Both the position numbers and the translations under genes were made by a program. Of a DNA stretch of 64,000 nt, positions 1 to 8,420 are shown in pieces. Positions within the stretch are counted from its first letter, which is position 1, and the number at the start of each line of letters is the position of its first letter. Origin of the DNA: CAZNOG01 sp964574635 (GTDB lineage: Bacteria; Bacteroidota; Bacteroidia; Flavobacteriales_D; Cryomorphaceae); the NCBI GenBank assembly GCA_964574635.1, contig CAZNOG010000013.1, positions 44,752-108,751 of the forward strand, written 5' to 3'. The notes under the pieces are model-generated. The model was not told the origin of the DNA. It did not search any database and worked only from the letters and a program-made list of their open reading frames with translations.

Positions 1-1
1 G

Positions 2-592
2 GACTCCCGCGCACCCAGGGACGGTAAATACATCGAACGACTCGGTTCGTACGATCCCAACACCAATCCCGCCACCATCGACATCAACGTCGATGACGCC
101 CTCCGCTGGCTCAACAACGGAGCGCAACCTACCGACACGGCGAGAGCCATTCTCTCTTACCGAGGGGTACTCTACAAAAACCACCTCCTCAAAGGGGTGA
201 AAAAAGGAGCGCTCACCGAAGAAGAAGCGGAAAGCCGTTTCAAAGCTTGGGAAGAAGAAAAAGCCGCCAAAATCGAAGCCAAACGAGCGAAATTAGCCGA
301 AAGCGCAAATCAATCCGAGGCGGAAAGGAAGAAAGCGGAAGCGGAAGTGAACAAGGCGCGCATCGCCGCCATGGCCGCAGCGGAAGCTCCGGCGGAAGAG
401 GAAACGGCGGTGGAAGCGACCGAAACACCCACGGATCAATCCGAAGGCGAGGCGGAAGCTGCTCAAGAACCCGCGGCTGCAGAGGCTGCTGCGGAAGAAG
501 CGACGGAAACGGAGGCGGCCCCCGCGGAAGCCAAAGACGAAAGCGCCGAAGAGAAAACCGAAGACACCGAAGAAAAAGAAGAAAAGGAGTAA
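2..592 (+). CDS. rpsP: 30S ribosomal protein bS16, 5'-truncated, with long acidic tail
   Basis: Small-subunit protein bS16, an early 16S rRNA binder of the 30S body. The frame is already open at base 2, so the start codon lies outside the window. The visible core reads DSRAPRDGKYIERLGSYDP, then NVDDALRWLNNGAQPTD and LSYRGVLYKNHL, all typical bS16 blocks. From about visible codon 66 the sequence turns into a ~130-residue Lys/Glu/Ala-rich tail ending EKTEDTEEKEEKE. Bacterial bS16 is normally 80-90 residues; longer charged C-termini are known in Bacteroidota, so I take the tail as real rather than a frameshift. A hairpin terminator follows, and rimM, the usual neighbour, begins 120 bases later. 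Identity is firm; the start is unseen. Confidence 0.93.
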   Translation, partial: DSRAPRDGKYIERLGSYDPNTNPATIDINVDDALRWLNNGAQPTDTARAILSYRGVLYKNHLLKGVKKGALTEEEAESRFKAWEEEKAAKIEAKRAKLAESANQSEAERKKAEAEVNKARIAAMAAAEAPAEEETAVEATETPTDQSEGEAEAAQEPAAAEAAAEEATETEAAPAEAKDESAEEKTEDTEEKEEKE

Positions 593-622
593 ACACACAC
601 CTTTTCCCTTTACCGAAATTCC

Positions 623-655
623 AACCCCCGAAGCGCATGCAACGGGGGTTTTTTT
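623..655 (+). terminator. Rho-independent terminator after rpsP
   Basis: Perfect 8-bp stem AACCCCCG (623-630) with CGGGGGTT (643-650), 12-base loop, running straight into a seven-T tract (649-655). It sits 30 bases after the rpsP stop and separates it from rimM, whose start is 58 bases further on. Confidence 0.85.
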
Positions 656-712
656 CACCCTAAAATCGATCGCCCCCCGGCATTCCCCCACTGCGAATCA
701 ACTCACGGCACC

Positions 713-1240
713 ATGGATAAAAACGATTGCTTCTATTTGGGATACGTGTCGAAAACCCGTGGTTTGAAAGGCAATCTCCTGCTTTTTCTCGATGTGGACG
801 ATACGGATCGATACGCCGACCTCGACCGCGTGCTCATCGATCTGCACGGCACGCTCACTCCCTTTTTCTTCGACCGCGTGGAAGTGAGGGACCGGGGCTA
901 TATCGAAGTGCACGTAGAAGACATTCACTCCCGTGAAGAAGCGACCGACCTCGTGGGAAAGGACCTCTACCTTCCCCTCGACATGCTACCCGAATTGCCT
1001 GACGACCAATACTACCTGCACGACCTGGTGGGCATGACCGTGGTGGACGAATCCCGCGGCTCACTCGGCGAGGTGGCCGAGGTGCTCGACTACACCCACA
1101 ACCCTCTGGTACAAATCCTCCACCCCAAAGGTGAAATCCTCATTCCATTGGCGGCGGAATTCGTGAAGGAAGTCGATAAATCCCGGCGCGAAATCCGCGT
1201 CGATCTGCCCGCAGGACTCATCGAGGTGAACTTCCGATGA
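713..1240 (+). CDS. rimM: Ribosome maturation factor RimM
   Basis: Assists late 16S rRNA processing and 30S head assembly, acting through protein uS19. The 175-residue product has the usual RimM length and two-domain plan: an N-terminal beta-barrel domain (about 1-92, opening DCFYLGYVSKTRGLKGNLLL, with the conserved G-Y-V-x-K-x-x-G-x-K-G stretch) and a C-terminal PRC-barrel (about 98-172, with DLVGMTVVDE, HNPLVQI and ILIPLAAEFVKEVD). It follows rpsP, as in most bacteria, but a terminator lies between them, so read-through or a promoter around 660-712 must supply transcription. Its stop codon overlaps the ATG of the next gene by 4 bases (ATGA), indicating translational coupling to the methyltransferase. 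Confidence 0.95.
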   Translation: MDKNDCFYLGYVSKTRGLKGNLLLFLDVDDTDRYADLDRVLIDLHGTLTPFFFDRVEVRDRGYIEVHVEDIHSREEATDLVGKDLYLPLDMLPELPDDQYYLHDLVGMTVVDESRGSLGEVAEVLDYTHNPLVQILHPKGEILIPLAAEFVKEVDKSRREIRVDLPAGLIEVNFR

Positions 1241-1947
1241 CCCGCCCCTTTCGGTTCAAAAAATTTACCGTCGTGCAAGAGCGCACGCCCATGAAGGTGG
1301 GCACCGACGGGGTGCTGCTCGGAGCTTGGGCACACGTGGACGATGCGCGTGAAATCCTCGACATCGGCACCGGCACCGGATTGCTGGCCCTCATGGCTTC
1401 GCAGCGCGCACCCCGGGCGCGAGTCACCGCTCTGGAACCTCATCCCGATGCCGCCGCCGAGGCGCAAGCCAACTTCGACGATTCGCCCTTCCGCGACCGC
1501 ATCACCCTTCACCCCGTGGCGCTGGAAGACTTCTTTTCGGAAAAATCCTTCGACCTCATCCTGTGCAATCCCCCTTATTTTTCCGGCGATCTCCCCTCGC
1601 CCGACTCGGGCCGCACCGCCGCCCGCCACGCAGACGCACTGACGCCCCGCGCATTGGCACAGGCCGCTCTGCACCTGGCACCCCGGGGAAGGCTGGCCTC
1701 GATTTACCCCGTGGATCGCTACCTCGAACTCGAAAAACACATGGCCGAATCGGGGTGGAAGCCCCTGCGACGCACCTTCGTCACGCCCCTGCCCGACCAC
1801 CCGCCTCACCGCGTGCTGTCGGAATTTTCGCCCCGAAGCGGATCTCCCGCCGACGACCGCATCGCCATACGCGCGCATTCCGGCGGACCTTATTCAGCGG
1901 AATACAAGAGGTTGACCGCAGCGTTTTACCTCGACGGAATAGAATAG
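1237..1947 (+). CDS. trmN6: tRNA1(Val) (adenine(37)-N6)-methyltransferase, TrmN6/YfiC type
   Basis: S-adenosylmethionine-dependent methyltransferase predicted to make m6A37 in tRNA1(Val). At 236 residues it matches the family length. The N-terminus (FRFKKFTVVQERTPMKVGTDG) is the characteristic YfiC opening; the SAM-binding glycine motif is DIGTGTGLLALM (about 42-53) and the amino-methyltransferase signature NPPY (about 110-113) is intact. The C-terminus (EYKRLTAAFYLDG) is also family-typical. Overlaps rimM by 4 bases, so it is the distal gene of a rimM-trmN6 operon. A copy of the window's dispersed G/T-rich element starts on the last base of its stop codon. I see no clear hairpin terminator behind it. 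Confidence 0.92.
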   Translation: MTRPFRFKKFTVVQERTPMKVGTDGVLLGAWAHVDDAREILDIGTGTGLLALMASQRAPRARVTALEPHPDAAAEAQANFDDSPFRDRITLHPVALEDFFSEKSFDLILCNPPYFSGDLPSPDSGRTAARHADALTPRALAQAALHLAPRGRLASIYPVDRYLELEKHMAESGWKPLRRTFVTPLPDHPPHRVLSEFSPRSGSPADDRIAIRAHSGGPYSAEYKRLTAAFYLDGIE

Positions 1948-1965
1948 TCGCACCCACAAAAACCC
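1947..1965 (-). repeat. Dispersed GT-rich element, copy 1 (17/19)
   Basis: Read on the minus strand this matches GGGTTTTTGTGGGTGTGGC at 17 of 19 positions (bases 1951-1965 match exactly). It begins at the stop codon of trmN6. On the minus strand the preceding flank contains GGGCGGTG, also seen before copies 2 and 4. Confidence 0.75.
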
Positions 1966-2114
1966 AGCGCACACCGCCCGCCCGCAAAACCCTCGGCAAG
2001 GCCCTCTGCCTATCCCCGCGCTTATCGACATCGAGGCGTTGGATAATTTCAAAATTTCAAAGGCAAAATACTGGGATTTCCACTATATTGCACCCCATCT
2101 GACAAGATTCCGGA

Positions 2115-2906
2115 ATGGCTAAATCGATCCACATTACACTTCTCGCATTGTTTGTGACCCTGGTTTTTTCCGCTTGCGATGACAAGGATTCGGATGACCC
2201 AACTCCGAGCAGCGTAGGGCTCACAGGCAGCGTTCGCGCGCAAAACGAGTTCGGTCAGCCCCTGTATGAAGAGCGCGACGGCGTGGCAATCCACCTGCAA
2301 GTGGGGTACCGCAGCTTCGACGTGCTGGCCGACAACGAAGGCTATTACGATTTCAACGGTGCGCCCATCGGCACGTATTCCGCCACGTATTCCAAACCCC
2401 GCTTCGGAACCCTGATCAACAGAAATCTAAAAGTCAGCGCGCTAGATCCGAATTTCCAAGTGCAAAACGGTCGGCAGGTATTGCCCACGATCACCCTCAC
2501 CAAGATCCCCAACACTACTTTTTCCGACGAGGCACTCTCGCTGAGCTACACGGTAAACGGCAACGACACGGCCTATTCCCTCACTTTGAGCGCGCGCATC
2601 GTGCCCGCACCCCCGCCCACCGGCCAAGCCAAGGGCTTCCGCGTATTCCTGGGCACCGACCCGCTTTTGGGCCCCCATAATTACCTGCACCAAAGCCACC
2701 ACACCACGCTCACCGATACGTTCAGCCTGCACTTCAACCACGCATTCCTCGATTCGAACCAAATCGGCTCCGGCGACATGATCTACGCCTTGCTCTACGG
2801 CGACGCCAATTTCGACGTGCAGCAAAACCCGATGAGCGACGAGATCCCGCCGTTCCCCAACATATCCGCCGAGCCGGGCAGCCTCACTTCCGTGGTACTC
2901 CCCTGA
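2115..2906 (+). CDS. Secreted lipoprotein with carboxypeptidase-regulatory-like domain
   Basis: 263-residue predicted lipoprotein. The start gives a classic type II signal peptide, a hydrophobic run LLALFVTLVFSA followed by Cys at about residue 21 (lipobox FSAC), then an acidic DDKDSDD stretch. Residues about 33-120 look like a carboxypeptidase-regulatory (CarboxypepD_reg/Cna-B type) beta-sandwich: SVRAQNEFGQPL, DNEGYYDFNGAPIGTYSATY. The remainder has a beta-rich character without motifs I recognise. It stands alone between trmN6 and a gene on the opposite strand. A possible weak -7 element TATATTGC lies at 2084-2091. The function is unknown; a surface or periplasmic accessory role is only inference from domain type and export. 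Confidence 0.85.
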   Translation: MAKSIHITLLALFVTLVFSACDDKDSDDPTPSSVGLTGSVRAQNEFGQPLYEERDGVAIHLQVGYRSFDVLADNEGYYDFNGAPIGTYSATYSKPRFGTLINRNLKVSALDPNFQVQNGRQVLPTITLTKIPNTTFSDEALSLSYTVNGNDTAYSLTLSARIVPAPPPTGQAKGFRVFLGTDPLLGPHNYLHQSHHTTLTDTFSLHFNHAFLDSNQIGSGDMIYALLYGDANFDVQQNPMSDEIPPFPNISAEPGSLTSVVLP

Positions 2907-2941
2907 TCCGTAAGGACTTGATTCAAAAAGAGCACGGTGTC

Positions 2942-2960
2942 TAACGCCGATTTGGCGTTA
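2942..2960. other. Perfect 7-bp hairpin in convergent intergenic space
   Basis: TAACGCC (2942-2948) pairs with GGCGTTA (2954-2960) around a 5-base loop, between the ends of two convergent genes. There is no T-tract directly after it on either strand (a TTTTTTT run appears only ~30 bases later), so it is a possible but unconvincing bidirectional terminator. Confidence 0.4.
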
Positions 2961-3111
2961 CCTGCTTCGGGTTTATACTTCGTCTTCCGATTTTTTTGGC
3001 CGCGTCCCTAAGCCGATCCAAGCATCCGGATTCCCTGCAAAGCACAAATTCGTCGTCCTCGTCAGGCCCACTTTTCCGGGTCGGGTCGGCATCGCACTCG
3101 GACATCAAAAT

Positions 3112-4476
3112 TCAGATAGCCGTTTTCTCGCCCTCGGTCACGTCCCGCTCTTCGAAGCGGATCCCGTAACCTTCCAGTTCATCCAAAATCGGATCGTACA
3201 CTTCGGGCATCACCGGGCGGTGCACACCGGGCGTGGTAAACTTGCCTTCCAGCACCAATTTGGCGCCCATGGCCACGGGAAGTCCCACCGTTTTGGCCAT
3301 GGCCGTACGCGGGTCTTCTTCACCGATGACCACCATACTCGAGTGCAGCTCGCGCTCCTCCGCCGATCCCGACTCTTTCGAAATGACCTTGTGCCACATC
3401 ACCAACATGTCCTTGTCTCCCGGCTTCAAACTCCATTTCTTCTCCAAAATCGCTTGCAGGATTTGGGCCGGCGTGGAGGGCTTGCCCAGCCCCACAGGCT
3501 CGTCGTCGAAAATGCCGAGCCACACCAGTTTTTCCATGATCTCGCTGTCTTGGTCCAACTTCATATAGTGCATGAGTTTCAACTCCACGCTGTCGTTTTC
3601 GTTGTATGCCAAGAAAGAATTGGTGAATTGTCGGTGGGTCATATTCGCCGAGTTTTCCATGATGTACGTATCGTCGGTCATGCCCATCTGCACGAAAATG
3701 TCCCAAGCCTTGCTGAACCCCACGCGGCGCAAGGTACCGCGGTAAATCGTGGGAATGTCTTCCAAGCCGTACACGTGGCGGTAATTCAGGGAATCGCGGT
3801 TGGCGTACCCCTCGAATCGGCCGTAACCGGGTATTTCGATGATCTCCGTGCGGCGGAACAACTTCTGATAAGGAATGTACTTGTACTCGCCGTTGTGACG
3901 GAATTTCACCGCGCCACCTTGTCCGGCCACCACCACGTTTCTCGGGTTCCAGGTGAATTTGTAATTCCACGGGTTGTCGTCCGATTCCGGCGCCACCAAC
4001 CCACCGGTGAAACTCTCGAAGCACGTGATTTCCGCACCTCGATCGCGAATTCCGTTGATCAGGCGCATGGCCGACATGTGGTCGATGCCCGGGTCCACGC
4101 CCAACTCGTTCAAAAACACCAATCCCGCCTTCTCCACGTCGGCCGCCATGGCCTCCATTTCGGGGCTGATGTAACTGGGTGTAATCAAATTCCGGCCCAG
4201 CTCCAAGCAATCTTTGGCCACCGGCATGTGCATGAACGCGGGCAGCATGCTGATCACCAAATCGCTGTTCTCGATCATCCCCCTCCTCTCGGCGTCGTTG
4301 GTGGCATCCAACTTTGCGATTTTCACCGCTTCGTTTCCGCCCACCAGCCTTCGGGCCGCCTCCGGATCGGCATCACCGATGGTCAAACTCCAGCCGTATT
4401 CATCGGCGTGCTCCATCAGGTACTCAAACAAAAAAACCGCCGACCTTCCGGCGCCCAATACCAATATCCTTTTCAT
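3112..4476 (-). CDS. Saccharopine dehydrogenase family protein (LYS9-like)
   Basis: Predicted NAD(P)-dependent saccharopine dehydrogenase, which in lysine degradation splits saccharopine to glutamate and aminoadipate semialdehyde. From the start chosen at 4476 the protein has 454 residues, the usual size for the single-domain enzyme. The N-terminal Rossmann motif is LVLGAGRSAVFLFEYL, and the family signature ELGVDPGIDHMSAMRLI lies near residue 130. An upstream in-frame ATG at 4515 would add 13 residues, but AAGGAAA sits properly before the 4476 ATG, which also begins exactly at the nucleotide-binding strand. No lysine-ketoglutarate reductase partner is visible nearby, so the pathway assignment is by family only. 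Convergent with the upstream lipoprotein gene and transcribed alone. Confidence 0.88.
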   Translation of the reverse strand: MKRILVLGAGRSAVFLFEYLMEHADEYGWSLTIGDADPEAARRLVGGNEAVKIAKLDATNDAERRGMIENSDLVISMLPAFMHMPVAKDCLELGRNLITPSYISPEMEAMAADVEKAGLVFLNELGVDPGIDHMSAMRLINGIRDRGAEITCFESFTGGLVAPESDDNPWNYKFTWNPRNVVVAGQGGAVKFRHNGEYKYIPYQKLFRRTEIIEIPGYGRFEGYANRDSLNYRHVYGLEDIPTIYRGTLRRVGFSKAWDIFVQMGMTDDTYIMENSANMTHRQFTNSFLAYNENDSVELKLMHYMKLDQDSEIMEKLVWLGIFDDEPVGLGKPSTPAQILQAILEKKWSLKPGDKDMLVMWHKVISKESGSAEERELHSSMVVIGEEDPRTAMAKTVGLPVAMGAKLVLEGKFTTPGVHRPVMPEVYDPILDELEGYGIRFEERDVTEGEKTAI

Positions 4477-4610
4477 GACGAAATTTCCTTTATGGATTGA
4501 AAAATCCGTTTTCAAACCGCGAAGTTAGCAAGCGTTTTTGCATTCGTCGGCCATTCCGAAACTATTTGCCCCGACCATCGAATACCAAAGGGCTCGCTTT
4601 GGCACATGCC

Positions 4611-4643
4611 TTGTTTAACTTGTGGGAAAAAAAATTACTTTAG
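4611..4643 (+). promoter_or_regulatory. Candidate Bacteroidota promoter of the lipoprotein trio
   Basis: TACTTTAG (4636-4643) is one base off the Bacteroidota -7 consensus TAnnTTTG, with TTG at 4611-4613 as a possible -33 element (22-base spacer, slightly long). It precedes the first gene of the 4.7-8.2 kb operon. Confidence 0.35.
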
Positions 4644-4715
4644 CCCGAGCCGATGCGGAAATCACCGGATTTTCACGGGCTTCATCGGGCGGCGTTTCAA
4701 TCCAATACAACCGAA

Positions 4716-6212
4716 ATGGGGGCGAAGATTTCTACGATTAAATATGCATGGAAGGCGAAAAACCGCGCTACGCCCGGAGGCGAATCACGGTGGAGCGCCC
4801 GAACTTCGCGCCGTGGGTTTCATCCTTTTTCACCGACCACCCGCGGCCCTGCTCTCCTTTGGTTGATGATCTTGGCTCTGGGACTGACCACCGCGGGGTG
4901 CACCGGTTCCAAATCCCTGGCAAAAAAAGGGGCGAAACTGGAAGAAGCCGGCCTTTACGACAACGCGGCTTTGTTTTATTACAACTCTCTCCTGCGCAAC
5001 TCCAACAACGTCGACGCTCGCATCGGACTGGCGCGCACGGGCCAACGCGTGGTGAACGACAAACTCGCCGAATTCACCAAAACCCAAACAAACGGCGATA
5101 CGCGTGAGGCCGTGTACGTGTACCGAGACTTGGAGAATTACCGGGAAAAACTCGCCCGCGTGGGAATAAAAACCGAAGTGCCTCCTTACTTTCCGGAAGA
5201 CTACCGCGAACTGGAAGCCGGCTACCTCGAAGAACTCTACGGCCGGGGAAGCGATTTTCTCGCCGAGAGAAAATTCACCGAAGCCGCGCGCGTTTTCGCC
5301 GAAATGGAAACCCTCAAACCGGGGTACCGCGACGTCAAAGCGCTCCAAAACGTATCCATCAACGAGCCCATCTACACCGAGGCCATGGCACACTTCGACG
5401 CCGGTCGATACCGCGCGGCGTACAACGGATTCAACCGCGTATTCGATCGGGACCCACATTACAAAGAGGTATCGACCTTGAGGGATGAATGCTTGGACCT
5501 CGGCAAGTTTGCCGTCGTAATCGCCCCCCTGGAAAACACGACCAACCAAAAGGAAGTTGCCGATCGCCTCCACGCTTTCCTCACCACGTCGCTCTCCACC
5601 TTGAACGATCCCTTTGTGCGCATCGTGGACCGAAGCGACATGGAAAGGGTGCTACACGAACAGCGACTCAGCCACAGCGGACTCACCGAGGCAGGCATGG
5701 CACAGCGGGCCGGAAACCTACTCAACGCCAGCGCCATCGTAACCGGAAGCATCGTAAAGCTCCACACCGAACGGGGCTCGTGGAAAAAAACCTCCCATAA
5801 AGGCTACCTCAGGAAGGTCGAAAAAATTTACGACGAAAAAACCCAAACCACGTCGCTGAAAACGGACTATACCCCGACCACCTACAACGTCTACACGAAT
5901 TCCACTTCCGTATCGATGGAATTCCGATACAGGGTGATTTCGGCCCAAACCGGTGAAATCCTTTTCTCCGGCATCTACGACAACACCCTCTCCGACCATG
6001 CGGAATACGCCGTGTTTTCCGGCGAAGCGACCGACCTGTTTCCGGCCGGCAAAAGCGGACCCGACATCGATTCCAGAAACAAAAAGAAACTGCTCGACCT
6101 GCTGCGTGCCAACCGCACCATCAAAGACGCCGACCAGCTGTCCAAGGAATCGTATCACTACGCCGCCTCTCAAGTGGCGGACGATCTCGTCAATTATTTG
6201 TCGGCGCTATGA
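4716..6212 (+). CDS. CsgG-like domain lipoprotein with TPR-like N-terminus
   Basis: First gene of a three-lipoprotein operon. The hydrophobic stretch LLWLMILALGLTTAGC contains a lipobox ending in Cys (base ~4896), so the mature protein is probably a lipoprotein. Next comes a helical, TPR-like part (LEEAGLYDNAALFYYNSLLRN and similar repeats), then a domain resembling CsgG/LpoB-type proteins (FAVVIAPLENTT, RIVDRSDMERVLHEQRLS, LNASAIVTGSIVKL). CsgG relatives form secretion pores or act as envelope activators. The start is uncertain: ATGs at 4653 and 4716 leave a long Arg-rich leader before the signal, whereas ATG 4866 leaves a very short one. None has a good ribosome binding site. The stop overlaps the next ATG by 4 bases. 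Confidence 0.75.
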   Translation: MGAKISTIKYAWKAKNRATPGGESRWSARTSRRGFHPFSPTTRGPALLWLMILALGLTTAGCTGSKSLAKKGAKLEEAGLYDNAALFYYNSLLRNSNNVDARIGLARTGQRVVNDKLAEFTKTQTNGDTREAVYVYRDLENYREKLARVGIKTEVPPYFPEDYRELEAGYLEELYGRGSDFLAERKFTEAARVFAEMETLKPGYRDVKALQNVSINEPIYTEAMAHFDAGRYRAAYNGFNRVFDRDPHYKEVSTLRDECLDLGKFAVVIAPLENTTNQKEVADRLHAFLTTSLSTLNDPFVRIVDRSDMERVLHEQRLSHSGLTEAGMAQRAGNLLNASAIVTGSIVKLHTERGSWKKTSHKGYLRKVEKIYDEKTQTTSLKTDYTPTTYNVYTNSTSVSMEFRYRVISAQTGEILFSGIYDNTLSDHAEYAVFSGEATDLFPAGKSGPDIDSRNKKKLLDLLRANRTIKDADQLSKESYHYAASQVADDLVNYLSAL

Positions 6213-7573
6213 CGAAGTGGATCCCCCTCTTGGCTCTTTTGGTTTTGGTCGGCTGCCGTTCCAACCGCGACTTGCAAAGCCATGCCGCCGGACCTCCCCC
6301 ACCCTCCTGGGTGGAAAATCGGCCGACCTCGGGTACGCATTACATCGGTATCGGAGTGGCACCAAAACTTCCGGGCACCGACTTCCGTCGGGTGGCGCGG
6401 GAAAACGCCATGAGCGATCTCGCCGGCGACATCCAGGTGGAAGTCAATACGCGGTCCTTGCTACACACGCTGGAAACCAACGACCGATTCGAGCAGGAAT
6501 TCCGCGAATCCATCCGCACGCAGAGCAACTTGGAGCTCAGGGAATACGAAATGGTGGATTCTTGGGAAGACGCCAACTACCACTGGGTATTTTACCGTTT
6601 GGACAAATCCCGTTGGGCCGCGATTAAAGCCGAGCGTCGAACGGCCGCCCAAAGTTTGGCGTTGGATTTTCTCGCCAAAGCCGAAGCCGAAATCCACCGA
6701 AGGCAGTTTTCGACAGCCGTGGATTACTACCTCCGCGGCTTGCAGGCGATCAAGGAATTCCAAAACGAACCCATTGAAGTGGAATACCGGGGCAAATCCA
6801 TTTTGCTCGGCAACGAACTCTACGGGGGACTCACCGATTTAATCACGCGAACCGTTCCTGCCGTCGAGAGTGCTCCCCCGCTGCAATTCTCCACTGGCTA
6901 CCGATCCGTAGTCGAAATACGAGTCGCCAAGGACGGCGTACCCATGGAAGGCGTTCCTCTGAAAACTTCGTACTCCGGCACCTACGGCTCCATCCGTGGA
7001 AAATACGATACCAACGCCGATGGACGCGTGGAGGTGGAAATCACCGACGCCGACCGATCGGGCAAGGCCAACGTGTTCATCGCCGAAATCGATATGGAGG
7101 CGCTCACCCAGCCCTTCGGCAACGACAAATTCATGAAGGCGCTTACGGCCTCTCTCGCGGCGAACGGCGTGCGTGAAACCATTCAGTACCATCCGCCTCA
7201 AATCCTGATACGCGAAAACGAACGCAACTTGGGAAAACGATTCACCACCGGGCCCATCGCCGCCGCGGTGAAGACTTCACTGAGCCGCAAGGGGGTAAGT
7301 CAAACCACGGATTCGAATTCCGCTGACATCGTGGTCGACATCGACGCGAATACCGCGAAAAACGGCACGTCCCAATCTTTCAAAGTGTCCGTGCTGCACG
7401 TGACCATCACCGTGCTCGACGGAAAATCGGGAAGGGAAATTTTCCAAACCTCGAAGTCGGACATCAAAGGACTCGGCATTACGTACGAAGAAGCGGGCTT
7501 GGCCGCCATAGAAAACTATACCAAGAACATCGAATCACAGCTCATGAGACAGCTCACAACAACCGTATTTTGA
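6209..7573 (+). CDS. LPP20-domain lipoprotein
   Basis: 454-residue lipoprotein; signal LLALLVLVGC with the lipidated Cys at about residue 16. After a proline-rich spacer (GPPPPSWVENRPT) an LPP20-type domain follows (HYIGIGVAPK, RVARENAMSDLAGDIQVEVNTRS), the fold of Helicobacter LPP20 and Vibrio FlgP. The middle third holds a helical repeat-like segment (AEAEIHRRQFSTAVDYYLRG) and a beta-sandwich-like segment (VEIRVAKDGVPMEGVPLKTSY), and the C-terminus (IVVDIDANTAK...VSVLHVTITVLDG) resembles the CsgG/LPP20 class again. ATGA overlap with the upstream CsgG-like gene implies co-translation and a shared complex. No substrate or partner can be read from the sequence itself. Confidence 0.8.
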   Translation: MTKWIPLLALLVLVGCRSNRDLQSHAAGPPPPSWVENRPTSGTHYIGIGVAPKLPGTDFRRVARENAMSDLAGDIQVEVNTRSLLHTLETNDRFEQEFRESIRTQSNLELREYEMVDSWEDANYHWVFYRLDKSRWAAIKAERRTAAQSLALDFLAKAEAEIHRRQFSTAVDYYLRGLQAIKEFQNEPIEVEYRGKSILLGNELYGGLTDLITRTVPAVESAPPLQFSTGYRSVVEIRVAKDGVPMEGVPLKTSYSGTYGSIRGKYDTNADGRVEVEITDADRSGKANVFIAEIDMEALTQPFGNDKFMKALTASLAANGVRETIQYHPPQILIRENERNLGKRFTTGPIAAAVKTSLSRKGVSQTTDSNSADIVVDIDANTAKNGTSQSFKVSVLHVTITVLDGKSGREIFQTSKSDIKGLGITYEEAGLAAIENYTKNIESQLMRQLTTTVF

Positions 7574-7634
7574 GGCATTTGCAATTTTGGCACAGTTTCT
7601 GAAACTTCAAACACAAACCCTAAACCCCATAACC

Positions 7635-8237
7635 ATGAAAACAAATCCTTACTCAATCCGCGGGATTTCCGTGATCCCAAAAATCGCCCTGATGGCCCTG
7701 CTTATCGCGGCGACCGCCACGGGCTGCAAGAAGAAACAAGAAGCCCAAGCCCCTCCAGGTGAAGTATTGATCAACGAATACTGCACCGATCCCGAATACT
7801 TCAGCAACGAAGAATACTTCCGATCCAACGGGCTGGGCGAAAGCATGGACCAAGCCACGGCCAAGAAAAAAGCCTTGAGCAACGCCCGTGCGGACTTGGC
7901 GTCGGCCATCAACACGACCATCAAAGGCACCATCGACAACTACGTGAATTCACGGGAGTTCAACAACAGGGAAGAGATTGAGGAGCGATTCGAGGGGTTG
8001 ACGCGAGAGGTGATCAATCAAGAACTTCAGGGCACGAAAACCATTTGTCAGAAAGCCGTGCGCGTGACCGGCAGCGACTCGTACAAATACTACGTCGCAC
8101 TGGAGTTGAGCGGTCAAGAGCTGCTCGGCAAGATGAACCAAAGGCTCGCCTCCGACGAAAGATTGAGGATCGATTACGACTACGAGCAGTTCAAGAAAAC
8201 CTTCGAAGAAGAAATGGAAAAATTGGGAAATCGCTGA
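7635..8237 (+). CDS. Small LPP20-like lipoprotein
   Basis: 200-residue lipoprotein, third gene of the trio. I chose ATG 7635 because it begins the signal peptide (basic start, ALMALLIAATATGC, lipobox TGC); the in-frame ATG at 7587 would only prefix non-signal sequence. The mature part starts KKKQEAQ and contains RSNGLGESMDQATAKKKALS, the alternating 'novel name plus DQA..KA..NAR' pattern seen in LPP20-type proteins, then a helical region rich in Glu/Arg and a strand VTGSDSYKYYVALELSG. The gap to the upstream gene is 61 bases. A strong terminator follows, closing the operon. The precise role is unknown; it is most likely a structural or assembly partner of the two genes before it. Confidence 0.75.
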   Translation: MKTNPYSIRGISVIPKIALMALLIAATATGCKKKQEAQAPPGEVLINEYCTDPEYFSNEEYFRSNGLGESMDQATAKKKALSNARADLASAINTTIKGTIDNYVNSREFNNREEIEERFEGLTREVINQELQGTKTICQKAVRVTGSDSYKYYVALELSGQELLGKMNQRLASDERLRIDYDYEQFKKTFEEEMEKLGNR

Positions 8238-8265
8238 TCGTCCCGCCTATAATTCCAATCCACGC

Positions 8266-8300
8266 CGTGAAGCCGTCCGCAAAGACGGCTTCACGCGTTT
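8266..8300 (+). terminator. Strong hairpin terminator closing the lipoprotein operon
   Basis: A perfect 12-bp stem, CGTGAAGCCGTC (8266-8277) with GACGGCTTCACG (8284-8295), 6-base loop, followed by CGTTTT. It lies 28 bases after the stop codon of the third lipoprotein gene and before paaZ. Confidence 0.8.
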
Positions 8301-8420
8301 TGGTGCGCATCCCACGCGTCTTCCCCCAATATATCGAACGATCTATCCCCCGAACCGCGTTCGGCGGAGAATGGTTCCGCCGGCTTTTACGTACTTTCAC
8401 GCCTCCAAAATAGCCGAATC

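Noticed and set aside
2939..2960. attC-like look of GTCTAACGCC...GGCGTTA
   Set aside because: GTCTAAC fits RYYYAAC, but there is no matching GTTRRRY partner at the right distance and no cassette structure; treated as an ordinary hairpin.
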